Shown piece after piece: positions 6,153-13,095 of a DNA stretch of 13,780 nucleotides. The translations under genes and the position numbers were made by a program. Source of the stretch: Acidobacteriota bacterium (GTDB taxonomy: Bacteria; Acidobacteriota; Terriglobia; Terriglobales; Acidobacteriaceae); NCBI GenBank assembly GCA_003224835.1, contig QHZX01000191.1, positions 1 through 13,780 on the forward strand, in the 5' to 3' direction. Below the pieces are notes generated by a model. That model was not told where the DNA came from, did no database searches, and worked only from the letters and a program-made list of their open reading frames with translations. Each line of letters begins with the position of its first letter. The stretch's first letter is position 1.

Positions 6153-6611
6153 CTAAGCTGCTGATTGACTGCCAGCCTTCTGGTCACCGGAATTTTGCGG
6201 ATCGTTGTATTCGTCCAATACACGTCCGGGCAAAATTTCTCGCAATGCCCAATCGATTCGCTTGACGGAATTATGAATCTCCTCCAGTTGCTGAGCATGC
6301 CCGTGAAGATAAACCGAATCGACGATCACCTGGAGTGCATTCCGAACGTGGTGGTTCATTAATTCGATAGTTTTCAACTTCTCATTCAGGTACTTCGAAC
6401 GGTTGTGTTGGTGCCGGTAGACGAGCAAGCCTGCAATGATCGCGCCGCAGAAGTCATCGATTGCGCGGTGCCAGGGTCCCAATCCGTAATGTAGAGACAG
6501 TTCGTCTGCAAGAAGCAAACAGGCCAGAACTACAAAGCCATATGCTATGGCGCTGAGTCCCGGATGAAAAAAGGATTTGGGATTCCTTGGTGAGTTCACG
6601 TCTTGGTTCAT
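6153..6611 (-). CDS. Two-helix membrane protein with a histidine-kinase-like H-box but no kinase domain
   Basis: A 152-residue protein from the ATG at 6611. Two hydrophobic segments (about 19-37 and 52-66) form a membrane hairpin with a short loop. A helix follows, EKLKTIELMNHHVRNALQVI (77-96), matching the style of the HisKA_2/HWE phosphoacceptor box (xHRvKNxLQ), where H87 would align with the phosphorylated His. A second helix (about 105-127, QQLEEIHNSVKRIDWALREIL) would complete a dimerising four-helix bundle. The protein then ends in a polar tail, with no N, G1 or G2 boxes of an ATPase domain. The family is unnamed to me. It could be a phosphotransfer partner, an inactive scaffold or a relic. 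It lies between the hydrolase gene (85 nt) and glyA (50 nt) on the same strand. Confidence 0.78.
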   Translation of the reverse strand: MNQDVNSPRNPKSFFHPGLSAIAYGFVVLACLLLADELSLHYGLGPWHRAIDDFCGAIIAGLLVYRHQHNRSKYLNEKLKTIELMNHHVRNALQVIVDSVYLHGHAQQLEEIHNSVKRIDWALREILPGRVLDEYNDPQNSGDQKAGSQSAA

Positions 6612-6616
6612 ATCCA

Positions 6617-6620
6617 CTCC
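6617..6620 (-). promoter_or_regulatory. Ribosome-binding site that decides the start of the H-box membrane protein
   Basis: GGAG (CTCC on the plus strand) ends 5 nt before the ATG at 6611. A GTG at 6617, two codons earlier, overlaps this element and so cannot use it. This favours the ATG. Confidence 0.6.
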
Positions 6621-6696
6621 GTGGATCAGAGGATCGAGGCGCAGGCAAGAAGTCAGGAAGACCTATCGACAATTATTACCAACCCGTAAAGCAATT

Positions 6697-7821
6697 CTAA
6701 GCTAGAGATTTGAACGCTCGTCCCAAAAACGATCCCAAGTGCCAGCCGTCGATGTACTTGTAGGGAGCTTCTCCCATCGAATAATGTCCGCAGGGCAGCA
6801 CCGCAACCTTGTGGTCAAGCTTGTAGCGCTCAAATTCCGCCACTACTTGCTTCGAAAATTCTGGAAGGAAGGTCAGGTCATACTTCGCATAGACGATCAG
6901 TGACTTCCGCTTCCAACGTGCGAATTGTTTGAAGTATGACATTGGGCTTACCGCGGTCCAGAGCGCGCGCAATCTATCAATGTCCATGTGCTGCTCCAGT
7001 CCCTCGCGTATGTGGCGTGTAGATTGTCCATGCCAGACTACGTCCGCGACGTATGTCGAAGCATGATTGAACGCGGCGACCTTTATTCGAGAATCGTGCG
7101 CGGCGGCCAGGAACGCATAACACGAGCCCAGGCTGGTGCCAACTGTACCCAGGCTTTCGTAGCCCTGCTGTTCCAGCCAATCAAGACAGCAGCGGATATC
7201 TAGGACCGCTTGGCGGCATGCATCCATGGTGCGGCCGATGTTTGCGGAAACGGCGTAGTCGGCGCGGCGAATTTCGGCGGGGCGGCGGATATCGTGATAC
7301 GGCATGCTCAACCGCAGCACAGAAATGCCCAGCCGGTTGAAAATGCGGCACAGCGAGTTGTAATGCAGCGCATCCGAGTTCCAGTGCGGCAGCAGTACGA
7401 CTGCACTCTTTCCTTTCGCCGGAAACCAGCGGGCATTGGCCAGATTGTTTTCTGCATACGGCGTGTGCACCGGTGAAGTGAAGCGCAGAAATTCCGCGTA
7501 TGTTCCGCCAACTTTTTTCTCCAAATGTGGTTCAGGAATCTCTCTCGTGCTGAATACCTGTACTTCTCGCTTTTCCAGCCGGAAGTCGGAAGGTGTCTTG
7601 TGAGCGAAGAACTCATCACTGGCTGCAACAGCTCGCAAGTTGTACTCGCGGAGGTAGCGCTCACACTGATCGTCCGTCTGATGTGGCAGGAAGCCGTTAC
7701 GGCACGGCCAGTCGCGGGTCCACTCAATACCCCATTCGAGTGGGCGCACCACGCGATTGTTGTCCACCGACGTGAGCCGGGTTTCCCAGTCGTGCATCCA
7801 GCGGGCGTAGAGGGAGGGCAT
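6697..7821 (-). CDS. Alpha/beta-hydrolase, possibly ABHD18-like
   Basis: A 374-residue protein with an alpha/beta-hydrolase core. Strand SAVVLLPHWNSD (139-150) is in the oxyanion region, with PHW in place of the common HG. The nucleophile elbow is G228-T-S230-L-G232 (GTSLGS), the acid is probably D315 in VYAKYDLTFLPE, and the base is H346 in LPCGHYSMG. So a full Ser-Asp-His triad can be proposed with normal spacing. The first 130 residues carry no core motif and may form a cap or N-terminal extension (MPSLYARWMHDWETRL, then RPLEWGIEW). No signal peptide is seen, so it is probably cytoplasmic. The overall style recalls ABHD18-type hydrolases, but that is tentative. Start ATG at 7821; no strong Shine-Dalgarno. 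It leads the minus-strand block and is divergent from the beta-helix gene. Substrate unknown. Confidence 0.8.
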   Translation of the reverse strand: MPSLYARWMHDWETRLTSVDNNRVVRPLEWGIEWTRDWPCRNGFLPHQTDDQCERYLREYNLRAVAASDEFFAHKTPSDFRLEKREVQVFSTREIPEPHLEKKVGGTYAEFLRFTSPVHTPYAENNLANARWFPAKGKSAVVLLPHWNSDALHYNSLCRIFNRLGISVLRLSMPYHDIRRPAEIRRADYAVSANIGRTMDACRQAVLDIRCCLDWLEQQGYESLGTVGTSLGSCYAFLAAAHDSRIKVAAFNHASTYVADVVWHGQSTRHIREGLEQHMDIDRLRALWTAVSPMSYFKQFARWKRKSLIVYAKYDLTFLPEFSKQVVAEFERYKLDHKVAVLPCGHYSMGEAPYKYIDGWHLGSFLGRAFKSLA

Positions 7822-7982
7822 TAACTTCAGGATAGCAAACGCCGCATTCAGCGCTCAGCGATCAACATCCAGTGGAGCAATTGGAGGCTTCATCGCCGGG
7901 AATCGTCGTCCGAGTGCCGCGTGCGGTAAGGCGCGCAGAAAGGAACTTTCCCGAAGGTTCGCTGAAGACGGACCTTCCGATT

Positions 7983-8011
7983 TTGACACCCCATCCGGCG
8001 TGAACGAGAAT
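7983..8011 (+). promoter_or_regulatory. Candidate promoter of the beta-helix protein gene
   Basis: TTGACA at 7983-7988 matches the -35 consensus fully. After 17 nt, GAGAAT at 8006-8011 matches four of six -10 positions. The start would be near 8018, giving a leader of about 77 nt. The rest of the 273-nt spacer 7822-8094 shows nothing else I can support. Confidence 0.4.
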
Positions 8012-8094
8012 TTCTGCACACTCATCTACAGCGCCGTAGTTTCGTTTATCGCTGTCTTCCACAAAGAAGCTGAGTTTTAACAAAGGAGCAGGGC

Positions 8095-9909
8095 GTGAAC
8101 ACGCAGGAATTAAGAGTCTTCCGTATCACTGCACTCATTCGCGACTTCGTCATGTTTATCGGCGTTACCGCAGCCTTAATATTTAGCGTGAGTCTCATCG
8201 TGTCAGCGTCAACCGATGGGCCAGCGGAATTACCCCGCGTTTACGTGAGTTCATCCATGGCAAGCACGCCTGCCCTCGGCTCAAGAACGATCGTGCCGGC
8301 AGGCGCTAATTTGCAGCAAGCCATAAATAATGCTCACTGCGGTGACACACTACTTCTGCAGGCTGGCTCAACATTTACTGGGAACTATTCCTTGCCTGCG
8401 AAGCCCTGTGATGATCAGCATTGGATTGTCATAAGAACTAGCGCTCCTGACTCATCCCTGCCGCCCGAAGGAAAGCGAATTTCGCCCTGCTATGCGGGAG
8501 TAGCATCCCTGGCTGGTCGTCCCGGGTTCCCGTGTGCCACACCAACAAAGGCGATGGCCAGACTCGTGGCAGGTAACGCTGGTCCTATAACAATAGTTGG
8601 TGGCGCCAACCATTACCGCCTCGGGCCCGGGTTAGAAATAACCAGACCACTAACCTCATCGATATATGTGGCCTTAGTCTCGCCAAGCGGAGCTGCCCTT
8701 CAAATCGTGGTCGACCGCGACTGGATACATGGAGTCACCATGTACGACACCATGCGAGGAGTCATGCTCAGCGGGATCACGTATGCAGCTGTCGTTGACT
8801 CTTACATTAACGACTTTCATTGCGCCGCACAGATCGCCGTGTGTGAAGATTCGCAGGCTATTGCCGGCGGCACGGGGAGCCTTCCGCAAGGAATTTGGAA
8901 GATTCACAACAACTTTTTAGAAGCCGCGGCCGAAACCATATTGTTTGGGGGTGTTAAGACCAACTCAGTCACCCCGGCAGATATAGAGATCACCAACAAT
9001 CATATGTTTAAGCCATTGACATGGATGCCTGGACAACCCGGGTTTGTCGGTCGTCCTAATAGCGATACGACGAAGTGCCGCAAAACTCCAGGATACTGCC
9101 CGTTTGTGGTGAAGAACTTGTTCGAGCTCAAAAACGCCCAACGAGTGCTGTTGGACGGTAACATTTTGGAGCACTGCTGGTCTGGATTTACACAAAATGG
9201 TGCCGCTATCTTGGTCAACGGGTCGAATCCAGCTGATAGGACGCTCTCCTACATATCAGTCATGGATCTTACAGTCAGATACAACCACACATCTCATACC
9301 GCGTCAGTGTTTTTCCTGGCGAATCCTCCGCCGAGTTATTTACCAATTGGAAGAATTTCGATTCACGACAACATCTTCGACGATGTCAGCTCCACCTATC
9401 AGAACGGAGATACAGCAGCGGCCGTTGCAGGTGGGTACACGTACTGCTCGGATATCCTATGTGGCAACGGGAACATTTCCGTTAATCACAACACTGAGTT
9501 GATCACGCGGCCAGCTAAATGGTTTGCTGTGGTGGGAGCAGTCAAAGGCCCTATTCCGAATTGGAAATACACAAATAACATCGTCAGCATTAATGCAGGG
9601 ATCGCTGTCATTAATGCGGGATCTACGGGATGCACAGATAACAAAATAGGTAATGCGGCAAAGCTCGCAGCCTGCTTCAGTCCGTATGCCATGACTCACA
9701 ATGCGCTAATCGGTGGAAGCGGAACATGGCCTGCAGGGAACTACCTTCCAGCAAGCGCTGTAGCAGTGCAGTTCGTCAACTACAACAATGCAAATGGTGG
9801 GGATTACCGATTGCGCACCACGAGCCCGTATCACAACGCAAGCACCGACGGCAAAGACTTAGGCGCAGACATCAATGCTGTTAATTCGCATACTAATGGA
9901 GTTAGGTGA
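8095..9909 (+). CDS. Exported right-handed parallel beta-helix protein
   Basis: A 604-residue protein starting at GTG 8095, with AAGGAG at 8083-8088, 6 nt upstream. Residues 16-38 are a signal peptide or signal anchor after RVFRITALIR. The mature part starts with the entry found in pectate-lyase-like and NosD-like folds (IVPAGANLQQAINNAHCGDTLLLQAGSTFTG, 66-96). Irregular coils follow, marked by N-rich turns (IHNNFLEAAAE, ITNNHMFKP, LDGNILEHC, IHDNIFDDV, VNHNTELI, YTNNIVSI). It ends with DYRLRTTSPYHNASTDGKDLGADI, a usual cap for this type. Thirteen Cys, all after the signal region and several in close pairs, suggest disulphides and hence a location outside the cytoplasm. No polysaccharide-lyase catalytic set is recognised, so activity on a glycan is inference. 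It stands alone on the plus strand, and its GC looks lower than that of the housekeeping genes around it. Confidence 0.82.
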   Translation: MNTQELRVFRITALIRDFVMFIGVTAALIFSVSLIVSASTDGPAELPRVYVSSSMASTPALGSRTIVPAGANLQQAINNAHCGDTLLLQAGSTFTGNYSLPAKPCDDQHWIVIRTSAPDSSLPPEGKRISPCYAGVASLAGRPGFPCATPTKAMARLVAGNAGPITIVGGANHYRLGPGLEITRPLTSSIYVALVSPSGAALQIVVDRDWIHGVTMYDTMRGVMLSGITYAAVVDSYINDFHCAAQIAVCEDSQAIAGGTGSLPQGIWKIHNNFLEAAAETILFGGVKTNSVTPADIEITNNHMFKPLTWMPGQPGFVGRPNSDTTKCRKTPGYCPFVVKNLFELKNAQRVLLDGNILEHCWSGFTQNGAAILVNGSNPADRTLSYISVMDLTVRYNHTSHTASVFFLANPPPSYLPIGRISIHDNIFDDVSSTYQNGDTAAAVAGGYTYCSDILCGNGNISVNHNTELITRPAKWFAVVGAVKGPIPNWKYTNNIVSINAGIAVINAGSTGCTDNKIGNAAKLAACFSPYAMTHNALIGGSGTWPAGNYLPASAVAVQFVNYNNANGGDYRLRTTSPYHNASTDGKDLGADINAVNSHTNGVR

Positions 9910-9963
9910 TTTTCCGCTACGATTGATTCAACGTTAGTAAAGGGCAACCGCGTTATGATGCCA

Positions 9964-11133
9964 TCAGCAATATTTCCTCGGCACCCGCTTTGAGATTGCG
10001 CACAGAATTTCGTAAGGAATGGTTTTGGCGAGATCAGCGTGTTCTCGCGCGTCAACGCTGAGCCCATCACTGGAGCCGAGCAGAATGACCTCGTCGGCAA
10101 CTTCGACCCCCGGTATTCCGGTCACATCCACGGTCGTGAGGTCCATCGAAATTCTGCCTACGATTGGCGCGTAGTGCTCACGCACAATGACGCGCCCGCC
10201 GGATGACAGGCCTCGGTTCAATCCATCTGCGTAACCTACAGGAAGGATGGCGATTCGCGATGGCGCCTTGGTGACATATGTTCCGCCATACCCGAGTGCC
10301 TGCCCTGCCCGCATTTCTCGAAGCGATAGGATTCTGGTCTTCCAAGTGAGCACAGGCTTGACCGGCAATTTAAGCGCTCGTCCGCTTACGGCGCGACCTG
10401 CACGCTCGAAGGGCAAATGGTAGCCGTATAGCGCGAGTCCCGGGCGCACCATGGTGTTCCAGCTTTCGTGGTGAGAAATTACTGCAGAAGTGTTCGCGGC
10501 ATGAATCAGCTTAGGGGTGAATCCGTATTCTGCCAGCGTTTGTTTCGCATCTTCGAAAGATTTCAATTGCTCACCAACCGACGGAGCATCGAGCACCTCC
10601 GATGACGCGATGTGGGTGGAGAAGCCCTCCACCTTCAAATGCGGGGATGATTTCAGAGTGGCGCAAATTCGGGGCAGATCTTCAGGCGGCGCGCCGAGCC
10701 GTCCCATGCCGGTGTCTACTTTCAGATGAATGGCGTGTTGCGTAATTCCGAGTCTGGCGGCGGCCCGTTCCAGCAGTTCTATTTGACCGGATTCCCAAAC
10801 CGTCGGCGTAAGGCCCAGCCTAATAATTTCTTCTTCTTCGCCTCGCCAGAACCCGGTCATCAGCAGGATTCTTGTGCTGATGCCCTCCTCGCGAAGTGGA
10901 ATCGCCTCATCGAGGGAAGTGACGCCCAGCCAGGTCGCGCCCTCTTCTTCCAGGGCTGATGCGCACTCGACGGCCCCATGACCGTAAGCGTAAGCCTTGA
11001 CTACCGCACAGACGGTGACGCCTGAGCCGACATATTCCGCAACGGTGCGGTAATTCTCTCTCAAGGCGGAGAGAGAAACCTCAGCCCACGTGGGACGAGT
11101 AGCCGCGCGCCGCGCAATTTCAGTGGTGGCCAC
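9964..11133 (-). CDS. alr: Alanine racemase
   Basis: A 389-residue fold-type III PLP enzyme that makes D-alanine for peptidoglycan; cytoplasmic. K46 in VVKAYAYGHG is the PLP lysine; the usual [DN] two residues after it is Tyr (Y48). The barrel holds HLKVDTGMGRLG (136-147) and HAANTSAV (211-218). The PLP phosphate and substrate region is VRPGLALYG (229-237). The second catalytic base is Y282 in LGYGGTY, contributed to the partner subunit's site. ILPVGYADG (296-304) and GRISMDLTTVDVT (326-338), with M330-D331, are the C-terminal signature. The start is GTG at 11133: an in-frame TAA lies four codons upstream and the next Met is residue 92, so the GTG is nearly forced. No Shine-Dalgarno is present, and a TATAAT ends 6 nt before the GTG. 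It is 57 nt downstream of the tonB-domain gene. Confidence 0.96.
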   Translation of the reverse strand: MATTEIARRAATRPTWAEVSLSALRENYRTVAEYVGSGVTVCAVVKAYAYGHGAVECASALEEEGATWLGVTSLDEAIPLREEGISTRILLMTGFWRGEEEEIIRLGLTPTVWESGQIELLERAAARLGITQHAIHLKVDTGMGRLGAPPEDLPRICATLKSSPHLKVEGFSTHIASSEVLDAPSVGEQLKSFEDAKQTLAEYGFTPKLIHAANTSAVISHHESWNTMVRPGLALYGYHLPFERAGRAVSGRALKLPVKPVLTWKTRILSLREMRAGQALGYGGTYVTKAPSRIAILPVGYADGLNRGLSSGGRVIVREHYAPIVGRISMDLTTVDVTGIPGVEVADEVILLGSSDGLSVDAREHADLAKTIPYEILCAISKRVPRKYC

Positions 11134-11139
11134 TTGGCG

Positions 11140-11145
11140 ATTATA
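11140..11145 (-). promoter_or_regulatory. Perfect TATAAT just upstream of alr
   Basis: TATAAT on the minus strand ends 6 nt before the alr GTG at 11133, so transcription would begin at or next to the start codon. No -35 resembling TTGACA is seen 16-18 nt further up. If used, the transcript would be leaderless or nearly so. Confidence 0.4.
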
Positions 11146-11190
11146 GTGGCCGGTTGCCGGAGCCGCAGGTTACCGCTGTGCTACTCCGCG

Positions 11191-11880
11191 TCAGTGCTGG
11201 AGCACGAAATTCACCGTGATCTCGGTCTCGACCTCGATTGGTTCATGGTTGAGGTAATAGGGCCGGTATCGCCACTGGCGCACCGCAGCCAGTGCGGCCT
11301 GCGCCAATAGGGTTTGACCACGCTCGGCCTCTGCGCGAATGATCATTCCCTCGCGGCTGATGATCGCCTTCACGAGCACCGTTCCTTCGATGTGAAGCTG
11401 TTTGGCCATCGTCGGATACTGCGGTTCGACTTTATGAATCAAATTTCCTTCCATCACCACCGAGGTGCGGACTGGGTGCGGTGGAGCCGGGATAGGAACC
11501 GGGCCGCTGTAGTCACTCACGATCGAGCCCGGGACTCCAGGGCCGAGGGTACCGATCAGGTTCGAAATATTGGGCGGTTGGATTGTGCCGATGTTCGCGT
11601 TCGAGGTTATTGTGCGGGCGAACGAGAAAGTGTGGTTGTTTACCACGATTGTGCGGGGTACTGGGCCCGCGGAGTGCGAAACATTCCTCTGGGTATCCAC
11701 CGGAGCTTCAGAGTTTGAAGCCGGCAAGAACACATTTCGTATGACCGGCGGCAAAGCTTGCGGGTGGAGCAACGGGTATACCAATGCCGCCCCAACAAGA
11801 GCTGCCTGCAAGGTGAACGAGACCAGTGCCGTCCAGCGCCGGACGGGAGCATCCTGAACTTCAGCCAGACCAGAAAACAT
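11191..11880 (-). CDS. TonB-family energy-transduction protein
   Basis: A 229-residue protein. A short cytosolic start (VRRW at 13-16) precedes one hydrophobic helix (about 17-37) that would anchor it in the inner membrane. Residues 38-145 are a periplasmic linker rich in Pro, Asn and Thr (PVPIPAPPHPV at 127-137). The TonB C-terminal domain spans 147-229: LIHKVEPQYPTMAKQLHIEG, then VLVKAIISREGMI, AALAAVRQWRYRPYYLNHEPIEVET and ITVNFVLQH. It has the PxYP, WxYxP and final V-F-L strand of the family. Such proteins pass proton-motive energy to outer-membrane receptors, or serve unknown envelope roles when no exbBD or receptor is adjacent, as here. AGGAGA at 11888-11893 supports the ATG at 11880 (8 nt from AGGAG). 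The gene lies after the ompH terminator, so it needs its own promoter, which I could not assign. Confidence 0.9.
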   Translation of the reverse strand: MFSGLAEVQDAPVRRWTALVSFTLQAALVGAALVYPLLHPQALPPVIRNVFLPASNSEAPVDTQRNVSHSAGPVPRTIVVNNHTFSFARTITSNANIGTIQPPNISNLIGTLGPGVPGSIVSDYSGPVPIPAPPHPVRTSVVMEGNLIHKVEPQYPTMAKQLHIEGTVLVKAIISREGMIIRAEAERGQTLLAQAALAAVRQWRYRPYYLNHEPIEVETEITVNFVLQH

Positions 11881-11944
11881 GGTGTCTTCTCCTGCGCGCG
11901 ATTGCTGTCATTCCGGACTTCTAATGTGCTTCGAAAAGACAACG

Positions 11945-11960
11945 GCGATACTTTTATCGC
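11945..11960. promoter_or_regulatory. Small inverted repeat upstream of the tonB-domain gene
   Basis: GCGATA (11945-11950) and TATCGC (11955-11960) are perfect 6-bp arms around CTTT, 65 nt before the start codon of the tonB-domain gene. It may be a regulatory site or a leader hairpin; no further support. Confidence 0.25.
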
Positions 11961-12019
11961 TGGTAGTAAAGACACCGCGAATAAGGTTTTCAGGCCGCAG
12001 ATGAATTGACAGGGCAGAA

Positions 12020-12049
12020 AATAAAAAGACCGCGATTGCTCGCGGTCTT
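12020..12049 (-). terminator. Intrinsic terminator after ompH
   Basis: On the minus strand AAGACCGCGA (complement of 12040-12049) pairs perfectly over 10 bp with TCGCGGTCTT (complement of 12026-12035), with a GCAA tetraloop. The U tract (TTTTTAT) follows, from the A run at 12021-12027. It lies about 30 nt past the ompH stop codon at 12080 and separates ompH from the tonB-domain gene. Confidence 0.92.
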
Positions 12050-12079
12050 GGAACTAAGCTTCAACTATCGGTGTCGGAC

Positions 12080-12835
12080 TTATTTTGTTGGGGGAGTTGT
12101 GCTCGGCGTTTTCGGAGCGGTACTTGGCGCCTTTGTGGCGCCCGGAGCTTTGGTGCCTGATCCGAGTCCGCCGCTACCGACCGGTTTCGTACCCGTGCTA
12201 CCACTCGGCCTGGCCGGGGCAGCAACTCCAGACTGCACGTTGTAAGCCTCAACAATCGGCTTCGTGATATCCACCGATGGCGCGGCCCAAACCACCTGGC
12301 CTTGGGGCCATGGATTCGAAGTATCCATGATTACTCCCAAGCCGTTTTCATTGGCATATTTCAGAAGGAGCGGCGCCATTTTCTGCAAAATGCGCTGGCC
12401 GATCTCGTTCTGCTGATTCTGGAAATCCTCGCGGGCGTCTTGCGCTGCCCGGTCCAGTTCCTTCTGCTTCAATTCGATCTGCCTTTGCAGGCTGGCCTTG
12501 GACTCATCATTGAGCTTGTCACCCTGCGTATTCAGTTGTTTCTTGAGGCCATCGATTTCCTCGCTCTTGCCCTTCAGTTCGTTGCTCCTGGGTTCGAACT
12601 TTTTCTGCAATGCGTCCATATCGCGCTGGCCTTCATTGCTGGCGAAGATCGCGCCTTCAATATTGATGGCTGCAATTTTTGATCCTCCGCCAGTCATGGC
12701 CGCTGCGGGAGGATCATTGGCTGTGCCGGGCGCCGCGGGCAGGGCGGATGAAGAGGCGCCACCGGCCTGGGCCAGTGCCATTGCCGAGGCCAAAACGACC
12801 ACGGTTGCTAAAGAAAATACAAACTTGGGTTTCAT
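12080..12835 (-). CDS. OmpH/Skp-family periplasmic chaperone
   Basis: A 251-residue exported protein. Residues 1-22 form a signal peptide (MKPKFVFSLATVVVLASAMA, with a likely cut after ALA near 22), followed by a Gly/Ala/Pro linker (23-50). The OmpH core starts at KIAAINIEGAIFASNEGQRDM (53-73). A long Lys/Glu/Gln-rich coiled-coil hairpin runs to about 150 (ELKGKSEEIDGLKKQL, ELKQKELDRAAQDAREDF), and the closing strand is NGLGVIMDTSN (164-174). This is the Skp tentacle design, which holds unfolded outer-membrane proteins for the BAM complex. The last about 48 residues are an added low-complexity Pro/Ser/Thr/Gly/Lys tail not found in classic Skp. It is next to bamA, as in many Gram-negatives. 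It has its own promoter (13064-13093) and terminator (12020-12049). The best Shine-Dalgarno, AAGGAG, is 14 nt from the ATG, unusually far. Confidence 0.92.
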   Translation of the reverse strand: MKPKFVFSLATVVVLASAMALAQAGGASSSALPAAPGTANDPPAAAMTGGGSKIAAINIEGAIFASNEGQRDMDALQKKFEPRSNELKGKSEEIDGLKKQLNTQGDKLNDESKASLQRQIELKQKELDRAAQDAREDFQNQQNEIGQRILQKMAPLLLKYANENGLGVIMDTSNPWPQGQVVWAAPSVDITKPIVEAYNVQSGVAAPARPSGSTGTKPVGSGGLGSGTKAPGATKAPSTAPKTPSTTPPTK

Positions 12836-12840
12836 GGGAT

Positions 12841-12957
12841 TTACTCTGACTCCTTGAGATACTTCTGTAATTTTTCGAACTTGATGCTGGGTTGAATTTT
12901 CAATTTGGACTTACCTGGAAACATGCTCGCGCCACACTCGCGTTTCCATTCAAACAT
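12841..12957 (-). CDS. Possible short leader reading frame coupled to ompH
   Basis: From the ATG at 12957 a 38-residue frame (MFEWKRECGASMFPGKSKLK, then a Lys/Glu-rich end KFEKLQKYLKESE) stops at TAA 12841-12843, 5 nt before the ompH ATG. The only good Shine-Dalgarno for ompH lies inside its final codons, so terminating ribosomes could re-initiate on ompH. The frame is open further up to an ATG at 13065, but that ATG overlaps the -10 and would not be transcribed from that promoter. No Shine-Dalgarno precedes 12957. It may be chance. Confidence 0.25.
   Translation of the reverse strand: MFEWKRECGASMFPGKSKLKIQPSIKFEKLQKYLKESE
12850..12855 (-). promoter_or_regulatory. Distant Shine-Dalgarno of ompH
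   Basis: AAGGAG (CTCCTT on the plus strand) is 14 nt from the ompH ATG at 12835, longer than the usual 5-9 nt. No alternative start codon sits at a better distance. It suggests weak direct initiation, or coupling to the frame ending at 12841. Confidence 0.45.
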
Positions 12958-13063
12958 CAGTAGGGCCGGCTGGTCTTCGGTCTTCAACTCGGATCTTCTA
13001 CTCGCATTCAGATTGCGGGCATTAAGCGCCGCGCGTGACCAGCCACTCTGGTGTGGATGCCCC

Positions 13064-13093
13064 ATTATAGAAATAGTTAATCCCCAGCGTCAA
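13064..13093 (-). promoter_or_regulatory. Sigma-70-like promoter for ompH just after bamA
   Basis: On the minus strand TTGACG (13088-13093) and a perfect TATAAT (13064-13069) are separated by 18 nt. It begins 3 nt after the bamA stop codon. Transcription would start near 13057, giving an ompH leader of about 220 nt. This allows ompH to be expressed apart from bamA. Confidence 0.7.
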
Positions 13094-13095
13094 AC

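Noticed and set aside
6572..6592. Short inverted repeat followed by T residues on the minus strand, near the start of the H-box protein gene
   Set aside because: Only about 5 bp with an 8-nt loop, and it lies inside coding sequence; too weak to call an attenuator.
7308..7727. 139-codon minus-strand frame inside the alpha/beta-hydrolase gene
   Set aside because: Same strand, other frame, product of low complexity without motifs; the hydrolase frame carries the full triad.
7862..8083. 73-codon minus-strand open frame beginning TTG, in the spacer between the hydrolase and beta-helix genes
   Set aside because: TTG start with no Shine-Dalgarno, it overlaps the promoter and ribosome-binding site of the beta-helix gene, its third-position GC gives no clear coding bias, and no family is recognised. 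It may be chance or a remnant.
11314..11718. 134-codon plus-strand frame opposite the tonB-domain gene
   Set aside because: Arg/His-rich shadow with no ribosome-binding site; the opposite strand encodes a clear TonB domain.
12841..13065. 74-codon minus-strand frame filling the whole bamA-ompH spacer
   Set aside because: Its ATG lies inside the TATAAT-containing -10 of the ompH promoter and has no ribosome-binding site, so the full frame is unlikely; only the shorter frame from 12957 is kept, as a low-confidence item.
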